A stretch of 64,000 nt of DNA, from assembly GCA_022453515.1 (NCBI GenBank), contig JAJNNY010000004.1, forward strand, positions 310,001 to 374,000, written 5' to 3'. Positions 9,430 through 21,800 of the stretch are shown piece after piece. Position 1 is the first letter of the stretch. Every line of letters starts with the position of its first letter. The translations under genes were made by a program, and so were the position numbers. A model generated the notes under the pieces. It ran no database searches. It had not been told where the DNA came from and saw only the letters and a list, made by a program, of their open reading frames with translations. The DNA comes from Astrocystis sublimbata (Eukaryota; Ascomycota; Sordariomycetes; Xylariales; Xylariaceae).

Positions 9430-12400
9430 CTAGAAGAACGAGCCATCGCCATTTCCAGGACTACCAGAAGGGCCAGGGAAGTTTGGGTAAGAATTGTTAC
9501 GAGGAGGCTGCCGGGGCGGATTGGGAGGATTCGGCTTCGCAATATTAGCCGGGTTGGAGTAAGTCATCTGTGTCCCGTTTAGTCCATTGGCGTACCCAGG
9601 GTGCGCAAGGATCGACTGGCTCGACATCGCACGACCTTGATTACCATTGAGCACGGCCTGGGCCTGTGTAGATTCGGACGGGGTTGTTTGACCGCTACTA
9701 TTGCCACTCTGGCTATCATACTGCTGTATCTTTGCTGCAAGGCGTCGTCCGTATGGCGTTCCGCGAATGGTGGGCAGCATGAGCCGGATAGCCTCGACCA
9801 GGTTGTGCTTCATGTGCACTGTGGAGTACTCCAAGGCAGTTTGGACAACGTAATTGCCAAAGTTATCCTTGAGTAGCCGCTCCATCTCACCGGGGACGAG
9901 AAGCTCGCTCACCATCTTGTCTTTGGCGTCATCAGAGGAACAGCGCAAGCACTTCTCCATTACATTGGAACTGAACTTGTGTCGAGAAAGTGCCCCGACT
10001 TGACCGAGACATTTCAAAGCGAGGGGTTCAGTGAAGGTAGGCTCGTTCAGATCAATGATGTACTGAATGACATAGTTGCCAAATGGATCCTGGACAAGGC
10101 GCAACACATGTTCAGTGATCTGTGCGATGAGCCAGCCTTTCTGGTGGCCGGATGCATGGTCAATGCACCGTTGCAGAACACAGCATCCGTGGCGATGGGT
10201 GCCGACCTCGACGCAGTGCTTGCCGACGGCCTCGAATATGAAATCGGAGTCGGCCGAGCCCAGTTTGTTCAGGCATTTTTGAATAACGTGGTTGCCGTTC
10301 AAGTCTTGGATCAAATCCACAACTTGGTAGCGCAAGGCGCCTATGATGATCTGAACGTGAGTTGGGGTAGCAACAAACTCGATCATTTTCTGCAGCGCCC
10401 GAGTACCATGCTGATTCAGGGCGATTCGGACCATATCCGTAGCAGCCTTCTGGATAAGAACAGTACGTTCCTCATCATTGCAATATTCCAGGAGCTTCTG
10501 GCACAAATAATTGCCAAAAGGATCTGTCATAAGCTCGACAACATGATGACGGGTTTCTTCCCAGATGAGGTGAACTTCCTCGGGATTGCGGTTCTCGAGC
10601 TGCTTCTGTAGATATCTGCACCCATGTTGATCTTTGCAGAGCTCGTAGATGGTGCCTTTCACTTGCTCGAGTGGTAGATTCATGTAGCGGTTCATGGCTA
10701 CTTTAGCGGGTTGGTTAGCTGTGACCTGGACGGGACTACCACCCCCCCAAGACTTACCGTCGTCATTCTGAGCGCGACGTTGCTGCATGATGCGCTGTTG
10801 TGAATCGCGATGATGACCATTAGACTGCCCACCGGTCTGGTACATGGGGCCATAGCTTGGGTAGTTTTGCTGCTGGTGCGGGTAGTTACTACCCATGTTC
10901 ATGTTCTGCATGTTCATCGCCAGAGCGTTGATGTTATAAGGACCGTTGGGACCAGTCTGGCTGTATCCCGGGAACATCTGGTAGTGCGGACCACTGGGCG
11001 AAGTCGGGTTTCCGAAGTTCGTGCCCGCGGGGTTGGGTGATTGCACTGGAGCTTGGCTCGAGGCGATGGGGCCATGGAAGGATGGCGCATTGGGGTGCAG
11101 CTGGGAGTCGATAGAAGGGATGGTTGCTCCAGCCTGGGCGGCCATAGTATGGCTATCTCCCGACAACTCGCGACTGTGTCGCTTCATAGCACCGAGTGGA
11201 ATGCGACCGATGCTAGCGTTATGGTGGTGAAAATGCTGCTGGGCATGGGCGTTGGCAGAAGCGAGTCCACTACCGAACACGTTCTTGACGGTTGGCACCT
11301 CACTGGCGGAAAAGGAGCTCTGCAGCTTCGGGGGTGTGGACAGCATCTGAGAGCCGGACGGGGGGATCTTGGAACTGGGCGAGATGTCCACGCCACTGTC
11401 CTTGTATTGGTGGTTGAAGTCCACCGAGTGGCGGTAAGGACGGGATGCTAGAGGAAGCGTGTCCCCTGTCGTGGCATTGACCGAGTCGGGGATCTGGGAA
11501 GGCATGGTGGATAGGCTTTGCTGTGGGCGGTGGCGAGAGATATTGCCCCAGCCGTTCGCAGCCGTTCCTTCACCACTTCCGAGCTGGGCTGCCATATCCG
11601 CTGCCGAGCTGGACGAGGGCAGCTACGATTTGGCTGTGTTAGTAGGTAGATATCTTTCAACGTATTGCGAAGGGGTGGCCGGAAGCGAGGCGGAACATCT
11701 AAGGTTCGTGCATGGGAATACCTATGGAGAGATAGAGACTTGTGGGCACGGGACAAGATTGCTGGATAACAGATATCTCAGACTGCACCCCGAGGATAAA
11801 GGGAAGCAGCGCAATAGGGCTGACAAGAGCAGGTGCTTGCTCACTTACCACGTTGGAGTTGCTCTTCTGGGAGGAGAATTGAGCGTAAGGGTTTTCACCC
11901 CCATCGGGGCTGGAATAATTGGCGTTGTCCATGTTAGCGTCGTCGTCTCTAAAGAGAAAGCCGGCCGTGTTCGTCTGGTCGATGTTGTCGTAGATGTTGC
12001 CCCTGCGCGTCACGGGCATGGAGTACCGGTTGAGGCTACAGGGCGTGGATGTCAATTAGCGGCAGCGTCTCACCAGGTCACGTTGAGTAGGTGCAGGAAA
12101 TGGCGACTGCTGCAGAGGGGGGGAATATTTTGCAGACTTGGTAGAAAGGTGAAGTAGAAGGCGAACGAAAGGGTTATAAAGGGCTGCGATTATCGTGTAG
12201 GAAAGCACGCGTATAAAGTTTGCAATTACATATGCAATCGTGGTGCGCGTACGTGCCGTGGCGAAGTAGCCAAGCTGGAGAACAGAGCGAGAAGATACGA
12301 AGCAGACCGCAGGTGGTTTGATTGGCAAGGGCTTGTGGTGGCGGTCTTCAAAGATGTGCTTCAAAGATGTGTTGTTTGTGGAAGTGGGAGTGGGAGAGTG

Positions 12401-13955
12401 GTGGAAGTGAGTGGTCTCAAGTGAGTGAATGCCCGAGGGCTTGACTGAGGCAACTGCTTGCTGGTTTCCATGGTTGAAGAAGGGGCAGGTACCACTTGAA
12501 CGACCAAACAGACCCTTCCCAATCAATTTCAACCTAACTGTGAGTTGAAGCCACGATTAAGCGTAGGCTACTACTAAAATGTAAATGACAAGCAGAAAGA
12601 CCCGGATGGCTCATCCAAACACCAAGATCTCAGTGAGATACATATTAAGGATTTAACAATACGAATTAGAGAAGGTTGACGCATGATGTGCATGATGTAG
12701 AGCTCAAGTCCAAAGCTTAGTCCGTCATATGCATATTTGTACTTTAATGGCCTGATAAGGAGCTCTGCTCGCACAAAGCTGGGGATTGGAATCGACAAGT
12801 ATTTTCCAAGATCCATCAGGGTAGCAAACTTGCTAGCCCGAGGGATATTGATTATAAAAAGCATCCTACTAAAATGCCTCCTCTCTCAATGTGGAAAATG
12901 CCGTTCCCATATGGGATGCCCTGATTTACTTCACGTCACAGGGCAACAACGATAGAAATGATGTGAAGAGGAGCTTCGCAGAAACAGCCCGAAAAAAAAA
13001 GCTAGAGACTTACGCAGTTGTAGACAGATGACTGGTAGGATCCTGACGAAGGGCTTCCTCCTTCTCATCGTCGTCGCTATTTCGCCGAGTAGTTGGTACC
13101 GAGCGATACGCCAATGGGTCGTCCTGAGGGCGGGAGGGCATGATGCCTGACTGGGGGGAGGTAAGGAGTGAACCAGACCGTCCAGAACGGCTGAAGTGGC
13201 TTGGAGGGGAGACCAAGCTCGACATAGAGTATCGGTTCGGCCGCGAGAACGAGAGCCCGTTGGGAAAGCCAGTGTTCGTATCGCGGTACTCGGGAGGAGT
13301 TGTTGGTTCGGACAGATGGCCGGTCAAGGCAAAGGCAGGCTGTAGGTCCTCTTGCAGCTCCCGCTGTTGCTGATCCAGCTTCATCATTTCAGCCTCAAAG
13401 CGCCGTTTTTGTTCCCTAAGTTTTTCATATTCGATCTTCTTCTTCTCCAGCTATAAGAATATAATCAGTATTGGTGCTCTACTAAAACCTAACGTAGCAG
13501 TGGTCGGCACAGAGCTTGCAGGACGGTGTGAGAAGCCCAGCACGTGTCGGGAAAAGTCTTACCAGTTGTACTTTGTGTTGCTGGACGTTATACTGCGTTG
13601 AGTGCTATACGTCGTTAGCCACCGGTTCGGTTCCACTGCTTCAATACGCCCAAATCGTATGTCCAGACGTGCCGTAGACCGGCACAGCCAGACAACATAG
13701 CGCAAGTTGAACCAATGAACGGCCGTGGGTGTGGGCGAGACTCACGACCGAAGTATAGTCCTGGGATTGGGCGGTATTTAGGAAGTTCAATGTTGGTACA
13801 CGTCCCGAGTCGGTCGTGGACCGCCGGGCCAAGGTGACCCGAGGGTCTTGCGAAGGCATCCTGCCGTTCCGTTGCGACGGCGAGACAAGGGAATTCATTA
13901 TCGGTGCTTCTGTTCTCGGGGACAGCTGCTGAGAGTGGAACCGGTAGTCGTCCAT
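9430..13955 (-). CDS. Pumilio-family (PUF) RNA-binding protein, Puf4/Mpt5-like
   Basis: Five exons on the minus strand, 13955-13746, 13592-13563, 13450-13014, 12035-11849 and 11622-9430, give 1018 residues. Residues 1-595 are disordered, with a basic coiled segment (LEKKKIEYEKLREQKRRFEAE). The Pumilio homology domain covers about 600-923 with eight repeats whose base-reading cores are CRYLQ, NYLCQ, TRALQ, NHVIQ, CCVLQ, NYVIQ, SNVME and NYVVQ. By the established PUF code (repeat 8 reads the first base) these favour a UGUA-type element, about UGUANAUA. PUF proteins bind 3' UTRs in the cytoplasm and repress or localise mRNA. A 30-nt microexon (YNVQQHKVQL) and a 977-nt intron (13013-12037) are unusual. 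Exon 4 has in-frame ATGs, so a shorter isoform from an internal promoter is possible. The Puf4/Mpt5 assignment is by repeat resemblance only. Confidence 0.93.
12037..13013 (-). other. 977-nt intron in the Pumilio gene
   Basis: GTAAGT donor at 13013 and CTGTAG acceptor ending at 12036-12037 join exon 3 (...LSTT) to exon 4 (LNRYSMPVTRRGN) in frame. It is more than ten times the length of the window's ordinary introns. An open frame inside (12532-12056) runs into exon 4's region but has no family resemblance. An internal promoter or alternative first exon is possible. Confidence 0.7.
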
Positions 13956-16900
13956 CTTATTCTACTTATTATCGTTACAATGCGGACGACTTTCGTACAC
14001 GCCAAATCGGCAACCGTTGTATTCTATAGGCTGCGCGGGAACCGGTCAGTCTCTTTTCCTGGCCAGTCTACAGAGGACTAGGGGACGGCAGGCTGCGCAG
14101 TCGCGCACGGAAATTTGCCTCGGTTCGCTGAGGGGGTCAAGTAGGAGCGCAATCGACGGGGGCTGGCTGGCTGGCTGGTATGGCGGGCAATGGCGGGCAA
14201 TGGCGTTGCTCGACTCGTTGGCGGCGACACTTGCCCCTCGCCTGCGACACAAATCGCGGTGACTGCACCGGGTGGCGGCGATGCTCGCTCCGGCGATGGG
14301 GACGATACGCACGGCCGGCGAGCTGACAACGAAAGGGGTGGAATCGACGGGGCTCGAGCGACTCACATTGGAAGAACAACAATTATAGCACAACACCTAT
14401 GCGAATGCAGCCCTGGAGAGCCAGGGGCGGCAGCATTGAGGGGGCAAAGGTTGCAAATGCAAATCACAAGAAACAGAAGCGAGTGGAGTTGTGCGAAGTG
14501 CAGAAGACTGAATGTTTCCAGGTTCGATTCTAAAAAGTCAGGTAGGTGGATGAGGCGTCGGGTGATGGAGGTCTACAGTGACTGGCTAGGTAGGTGCCCA
14601 GTTGCTGGCTGACCTTAAGGGCCAACCTACCGACCCTCAGTGCCTACCTACTGAATATACTGGCGCCTTACCTACCTAACGAACCCCACGACTGTGCACA
14701 CCCTCGTACACCCTGCGCATTGGGTACGAGTACCTACCTAGGTACTTACCTAGGTACCTACCTGTAGTGGCACTCACCTAAAGTGGATAACCTTCGACAA
14801 CGTGCCTCGAGGTTAGGTTGTTTTAGGCAAGTCGAACTTTGAGATGACATTTACCCCTACCTAAACAGCTAAAAGACATCTATCTTTAGGCCCATACATG
14901 TGTAGTACCAGGCGAGCCAGGTACCCACTACTAAAGAACCCGACCGGCGGCAACAAGCACATATTTGCAGCATGAAGCCCAATGTCGCGCTTTCCTGGCC
15001 ACCTGCGTGGAGAGCCCGGCATATTTGACTGCTGCGTGTTCCGTGAAAGACCCCAGCCACCCTTGCCACTCACTCATAGGTAGCGAGGTTAGGTACAAAT
15101 AAGATACAATGAAATCGACCGCCTCGGATTTCGAGGGTCACCTGCTCCGACACGGTTCTGGGCTGGATGATCTCGGGTGTGTTGCGGGATATCTGCAAGA
15201 ATGTAGGAAACTCTTGACGCAGAGGATTTCTGAACTACAGGCAAGGTGATGTTCTACTAATCGAAACCAGCCTCCTCCTTCTATCGATAATGATAAAGTG
15301 AGGCCCAAATTGGAGCACATTCTGAAGGTTCTGTCTGGGACGCCTTCTTGTTGGCTTCCTTACAACTACGTGTAATTCATGATGAGCTGGAGATTTATAG
15401 CTGCCTTAGCATGAGCTGTTATTACTGCATAGCTTCCAAAGTCGAACAAGAGTATGGAGGTATCAACTAATCTACTGATCTACTGATTTCAGACTATTGT
15501 TGAGGGCATACCAAGGTGTACTAATTGTTACAGCACGTATATCGGACTACGGTATCCAGGTGAGGTACTTATCTGTGTAAGTACATGGTAGGTATAGCCT
15601 ACTACTACTAAGCCTAGGTGGACCTGCGTGCCTTGGTATCTCATGGAATTAGTCTATGAGGTCCTGTTTACCACTCAGGGCTATAAGACTATGCCAGCTT
15701 TGATACTTGAGCACCTGAGCATACCTGACGTCAGATTCTCACTCGAATGAATGGATCCATGATGTCTCCACACATTGGCATTTCAGATTATGCATTGATG
15801 TGCTTGAGATGACATACGCCAAAGCGAGCTTGTGCCTATAAATCAAGCGACTCCCGTAGCTGAGTTGCGGCACTTGAGATTCAAGAGAGCGGTGAGCAAG
15901 AATTAATGAAATTGAGAGTAGATACGTACAGTCTATAGCCAACTAGCCTCAGCCTAACCTGGCCAATGAGTATCAGGAGACCCTGCGCAATTAGCGTAGA
16001 TAAGCGCGCTCGTTAGTGCGGGGAGTTCCCGAACCATCTGCACGAAATCCGTAGGTCACCTCTCTGGGTGGACAAGTGGCACCGACCGTAGCGCTACCAA
16101 AATCCCATTGTGCAGTTAAATTAGCCCCGGACTATCAAGAGTATTAGAGGCTCACAATTGTAAGTTTATAGACCTCTTGCTACCCATTGCCAACCCTGAA
16201 ATACACACAATACATCAAGTACCTACCTAAATACATGGTATGGCACAAGTTGAGCTTAGTACGCCTAGTTTACCCCGGATTGATACTTGCTCACGTAACT
16301 GGCTGTAGATCATAAGGTTAAGTAGGTAGAGTTAAAACTAAGTCTGCCCAACATACCTAAACTCGACGTCAATAGGCATCTATACCTACCTACATGTAGT
16401 AATTCATTGTCATTAATGTGCCACCCTACGTACTACAGATTAACATTAGATGTAAAGGTAGGTACCTCATCATTCAGGGAACAAGACACAAACTGAACCC
16501 CCGCAGGTACAGAGATATCCGAAGTATATATATTTGCACAAGTACGCAGGCAAAAACATCTAATGTAGGCACGAATGTAGAAGAAAAGCTGCCACTTAGG
16601 GCAATCACTAACAGGCACGCAAAGTAGTCGTATGTGATCTCGAACATCAAGAGGAATTGGAACTCTACTAATCAATAGTATTCATTCAGCACTGTCTCTC
16701 CTTTCGTAGCAGCGGGCTGTTGGCAACTCAGGAGTTGACTATGTTCCTGATACCCAGAGGACTGATATTTTGCGACGTGCTTACTCAAAACCTATGATAA
16801 CGGTCTATAGCAATACCCCGAGTCTTCTGGAGTAATTAACATAGCGCGGTAGATAGCTGTGATGGAATATGGCCCTTTCGGCAGCAATATCGATTGTGGC

Positions 16901-18879
16901 AAACCACGACAGTCACTTTCAGCTCACTGGTCACTGAGCAGTGCGAGCTTTGAATAGTCAAGCTATATTCGTGCTAATAATGTTCAGGATGGTGTCACAA
17001 ATTCGATTTGCAGACTGGTAATTTTCACACTATTAGAACTACTTCACCCTTATGGCTCACCGACTTTTCCTTGGATATGGTCCGTCTCCTTTACTTCTGT
17101 TCAAGATAAGCTCGTTTCCATCTCACTTTAGCTTCACCAGCTATGTTAAGTTGAATGCCATTGATATTGTCATATGCCCCAATGATGCAATCCTCGGAGG
17201 ATAGCACCAAGATCACCCACGGGCAGTCTCCATTTACATGCGTCTGCTTGTTAGAACAGAACTTCAAAAGTCTAGTAGTGGTAGAATGAACCCTGGCGAG
17301 CTGGTCAGTGCCGAGAGTGCTAACCAGGTTCGGGCCAGGATGGTAGGTACCGCCTAAGTCGCCAATAGGTAGTTATTTCCTCCACCGAAAAGGCCAAGCG
17401 GCGTACATCCAATTTATTCAATTAAATTATTCCCATCGATGAGCCCGTTGATCAGCCCTAGAAGATCAAGCCAATGTCTGCTCATTCTGGAACAAATAAG
17501 ACTGAGTTCCAGTCTTAACTTACAAGCATACTACTTTGTTTATAAGGCGATTGAGGCGACATGACGGGTCCGAAAAACAAGGATTCAAAACGTCAGCGCC
17601 TCGCCAGCACAGCACCATGGTCCTGCAGCTACCTACGAAATGAGGGGCAGCGGAGGATGATGGATGGAGGGGTAAAGAGGGGTTGCCCGAATCTGTGCAA
17701 GTCCAACAATCGCCGGCTGTTGCGCGTATCGTAAGTACACCTTTGCCTCCCAACTACATATACCTTGTTGCGGGGCGTTGGGAAGATAACATAGTACATT
17801 TATTATCCAACTCATGGTACGAACAAACCCAGCGATATGCTCCCTAATCAGGAGCAATTTACGACTACTTGAAAATACCAGAATCTTGCCGAGCAGGAGA
17901 AGAACCATTCACCACTTGGGCGAATTGCTAAGTACCTTGCATCAGCTTGCTAATCGTCTGCATGAGGATTCATGTTCCCTAGGTATTGCACTGCAGCTTA
18001 TACTATGTAATATGTCAGCCCGATCTCGCGCATGCGCTCACACTTCATTTCCTCCGAGGCAAGGCAAGGGTGCTTATTTCTTTGGTTAGAGAGAGTTGAA
18101 GGATCTGCGTTTCGATATTCTATCGTAGAGTACTTAGTTATTTGACAGTCCACAGTAAGTAGAAATGGACGCAACGTTTCATCTGTCTATTTACGGAGTA
18201 CTCAAAACAGACGGAGAATGACTTGCTTGTCTGAATAAGTGTCTACCTACCCTCTCGATGGTGGCTTTCCCGGAGATAATACCAACACGAGACATTCAAA
18301 AACACCTGGATACGGCTAGGAAGGAGTGGCTCTATCGTTAAACAGCCATTCTTTCTGTGCATGCCTGTTTTCAAAGTTGCAATTCTTTTATTTGTTATTA
18401 TCGGATAACTTCTGTCCTCTATATCACAAGAGCCTTTGCTTAGGTAGTGAGTGCATCGGTCGCCGATATCCGGTATGAAGCCTGCTCAAAGCCGTTGTCC
18501 AGTTGAGTTGTCCAGCCTAAGGTACTTGCCCACCTACCTAGCTGTAGTATGTACCTGGCGAGCACTGGTAGGCTCGCTAGGCAGATGCCTACGGGGTGAT
18601 TGATTAGGTAGGCAGGCGCGTCAAGGTTCCAAAGCCGATCCAACGGCTGCCCGAGAAACTTGAGCCTCCATTCTTATCGATAAGAAGACAACCTCCCTAC
18701 CAAAAAAAGATCCTGGACGCTTAACATTAACCCAGCAGCTAGGTAGGTACCTGGGCATGGTGGGGGACAGCCATTAAGATACCTGAATCCGACTGTTGTT
18801 GCTCATCCGTCACGAGTCATACTAGGATTTTCTCTCACGAGCAACAGTTGCCACCTATTCTGGCAAGGTCGTCGCCACG
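13956..18879. other. Gene-poor 4.9-kb divergent region
   Basis: Between the Pumilio start (-) and the RPC2 start (+). The first 450 bp are GC-rich with a CTGG run (14160-14180) and repeated GGCGGGCAAT, probably the Pumilio promoter and leader. The rest is AT-richer, has no ORF above about 140 codons, and is sprinkled with TACCT/AGGTA palindromes. No tRNA, transposase or reverse-transcriptase trace was recognised. It could be decayed repeat DNA; a RIP index and self-alignment would test this. Confidence 0.5.
14575..14775. repeat. Cluster of TACCTAGGTA-type palindromes
   Basis: The 200 bases contain repeated CTACCTA, GGTAGGT and ACCTAGGTA units; the densest part is 14728-14771, where three palindromic copies lie almost end to end. 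Similar short copies recur in other intergenic stretches of the window (for example 16200-16460, 18530-18545, 33360-33415, 52900-52912, 63588-63612) and were not seen inside exons. Confidence 0.7.
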
Positions 18880-21800
18880 ATGCCTTTCATTGACGATGGG
18901 TTTGAGGCGCTCACGGAACCCTTCTATAATGGCAAGAAACTAACAGACCCCATCTCTGCCGTTGAAGATAAGAATCAACTGCTTCCGGCCTTCTTGAAGG
19001 TAAAAGGTGCGTAGATCCCCTCTGCCCATACACACGTGCATGCCACGTAACTAACGACGCCATTGACTCCAGGTCTCATAAAGCAGTATGTGTTTTCGGC
19101 TTCGGGGAGTTTCGCGCTCATGGTCAGTCTGCTGACCAAGTTTTAGACACATCGACTCTTACAACTACTTCGTCGACCAAGAGATCAAGGATATTGTGAA
19201 GATCAATCGAATTGTCAAAAGCGATGTTGACAGTAGCTTTTGGGTTGAGTTTCTCGACATCAGGGTCGAGAGCCCGGAGGATGTCGACAAACAGGGATCG
19301 TCCACCAACCCTAAGGTCACGCCCCAGGAGTGCCGTCTGAGAGATGCCACCTACTCTGCGCGCATTCTCGTCGATATCGCCTACACCAGAGAGAGGCAAA
19401 AGATTATTCGTCGCAATGTCGAGCTCGCCCGCATGCCTGTCATGCTCCGGAGTAACAAGTGTCATTTGTATGGCGCCAACAACGCCAAAATGGAGATAAT
19501 GAATGAGTGCCCCCTAGACCCGGGTGGATACTTCATCGTGAGAGGGACAGAAAAGGTTATTCTCATTCAGGAGCAACTCAGCAAGAATCGTGTCATCATC
19601 GAAGCCGACGAAAAGAACAATGTTGTCCAAGCATCTGTCACTAGTTCCACACACGAGAGGAAGTCCAAGACTTATGTCACGCTTAAAAAGGAGCGAATCA
19701 ACCTTCAACACAACGTTCTTTCTGAGCCGATACCAATCGTTATTGTCCTCAAGGCACTTGGCGGACTGACCGATTTTGAGATAATGCAGCTGGTTACTGG
19801 CTCCGACGCCCGGTACCAGGACGATTTCGAGATCAATTTCTCCGAAGCCGTGGTAGCAGAGGTCTTCACTCAGCAACAAGCACTCGAGTATATCGGTGCG
19901 AGAGTCAAGATGGGTATGAAAGGACGCCCGGCCAGAGGAGGGCCCCCTCAACCGCGCCGCAGTGTTGTCGAAGAAGGCCTCGACGCCCTCGCAAACATCG
20001 TCATCGCGCATATTCCAGTTGAGGGCCTGGATTTCCATCCCAAAGCCGTCTACGTTGCTATGATGACCCGACGAGTCCTAATGGTTCGTCACAATCCAAA
20101 ACTGATTGACGATCGAGACTTCGTAGGAAACAAGCGGTTCGAGCTTGCTGGCCAACTACTATCACTGCTCTTCGAAGATCTTTTCAAAAACTTCCAGAGT
20201 TCGCTCAAATTCAATATCGAGAATACTCTGAAGAAACAAAACCGTGCTGTCGCCGCAGACGCTCTTACGCATATTGGCGCGCAGGGAAAACATATCACGG
20301 AAGGTTTGAATCGTGCGATACAGACAGGAAACTGGACAGTTCAGCGATTTAGGATGAACCGAGCCGGGGTCACTCATGTCCTTAGCAGGCTCAGTTACAT
20401 AGCTGCACTCGGCATGATGACTCGTATAAGCAGTCAGTTTGAGAAGACCCGGAAAGTCAGTGGTCCCCGTGCTCTTCAGCCATCGCAATGGGGCCTGCTC
20501 TGTCCATCAGATACCCCCGAAGGCGAGGCGTGCGGTCTCGTCAAGAACTTGGCATTAATGACTCACATCACAACTGATGCGGATGAGACGCCCATAAAGA
20601 GATGGGCGCTTTCCTTAAACCCAATGGCGCAGCCTCTAAAGAATTTCTCAGGGGCGGAAATGCACCAAAAAGGCACTTACGTGTTGCACATGAACGGAAC
20701 ACCATTCGCTGTTACTCGATCTGCAAAGCGATTCGCGGCTAAATTCCGTGCGATGAGGCGACGAGGCTGGATTTCTCCCTTTGTGAGTATTAACGTCAAC
20801 GAAAACCTACAAGCCGTGCATATAGCTACAGATGAAGGCCGGGTCTGTCGACCGTACATCATCGTCAAGAACGGAAAGTCACGCATCAATGAGAACCAGC
20901 TGAGGATGTTGCAAGCCAACAAGATAACTTTCGACGACTTTCTTCGCAACGGAGTTGTCGAATACCTTGACGCAAATGAGGAGAACGATACTCTTATTGC
21001 CGGTACAGAGAAAGACATTACTAAAGCGACCACGCACCTTGAGATCGAGCCTTTCACATTACTTGGGGCCGTTGCGGGTCTGATTCCCTTCCCACATCAC
21101 AATCAATCGCCGCGAAATACATATCAATGTGCTATGGGCAAACAAGCAATTGGGGCTATCGCATACAACCAATTCAACCGAATCGACACCCTCCTTCTGA
21201 CCATGGTGTATCCTCAGCGGCCAATGGTGATCAGCAAGACGATTGAACTCATCCATTATGACAAGTTACCTGCCGGCCAGAATGCCACTGTCGTTGTCAT
21301 GTCCTACTCCGGGTATGATATTGAGGATGCCCTGGTGCTTAACAAAGCGTCCCTTGACCGTGGCTTCGGTCGAGCTCAAGTATTCAGGAAGTACGCCGCT
21401 GATCTGCAGAGATACCCTAATTTAAGCTGTGAGCGTATTGGGGACAAAGACCCGGAACTGGAGAAGAATAAGGCCTTGTCTAAGGATGGGCTTGCCGACG
21501 TTGGCCAGATGGTGGAATCAGGGCAAGTCATGATTAAGAAGGAAACGCCTCAAGATACAACTAGCTCGACCATTGGAATGGAACGTAGAGTGGAAGCGTT
21601 CCGTGAAACTCCGATCACATACAAGCTCGCCGATCCTGCATATATCGACAAGGTCATGATTACTGAAACAGATAGAAGAACTCAACTTATCAAGGTCCAG
21701 ACAAGGCAGACTCGACGCCCCGAGATAGGGGACAAGTTTTCATCCCGCCATGGACAGAAAGGTGTGGTTGGCATCATCGTAGATCAAGAGGACCTACCGT

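Noticed and set aside
12056..12532. 158-codon minus-strand frame inside the Pumilio intron
   Set aside because: The splice sites around it join exons 3 and 4 in frame without it, and it contains no family motif; treated as intronic.
14490..14545. B-box-like GGTTCGATTC resembling a tRNA T-loop
   Set aside because: No A box, acceptor stem or cloverleaf can be drawn around it.
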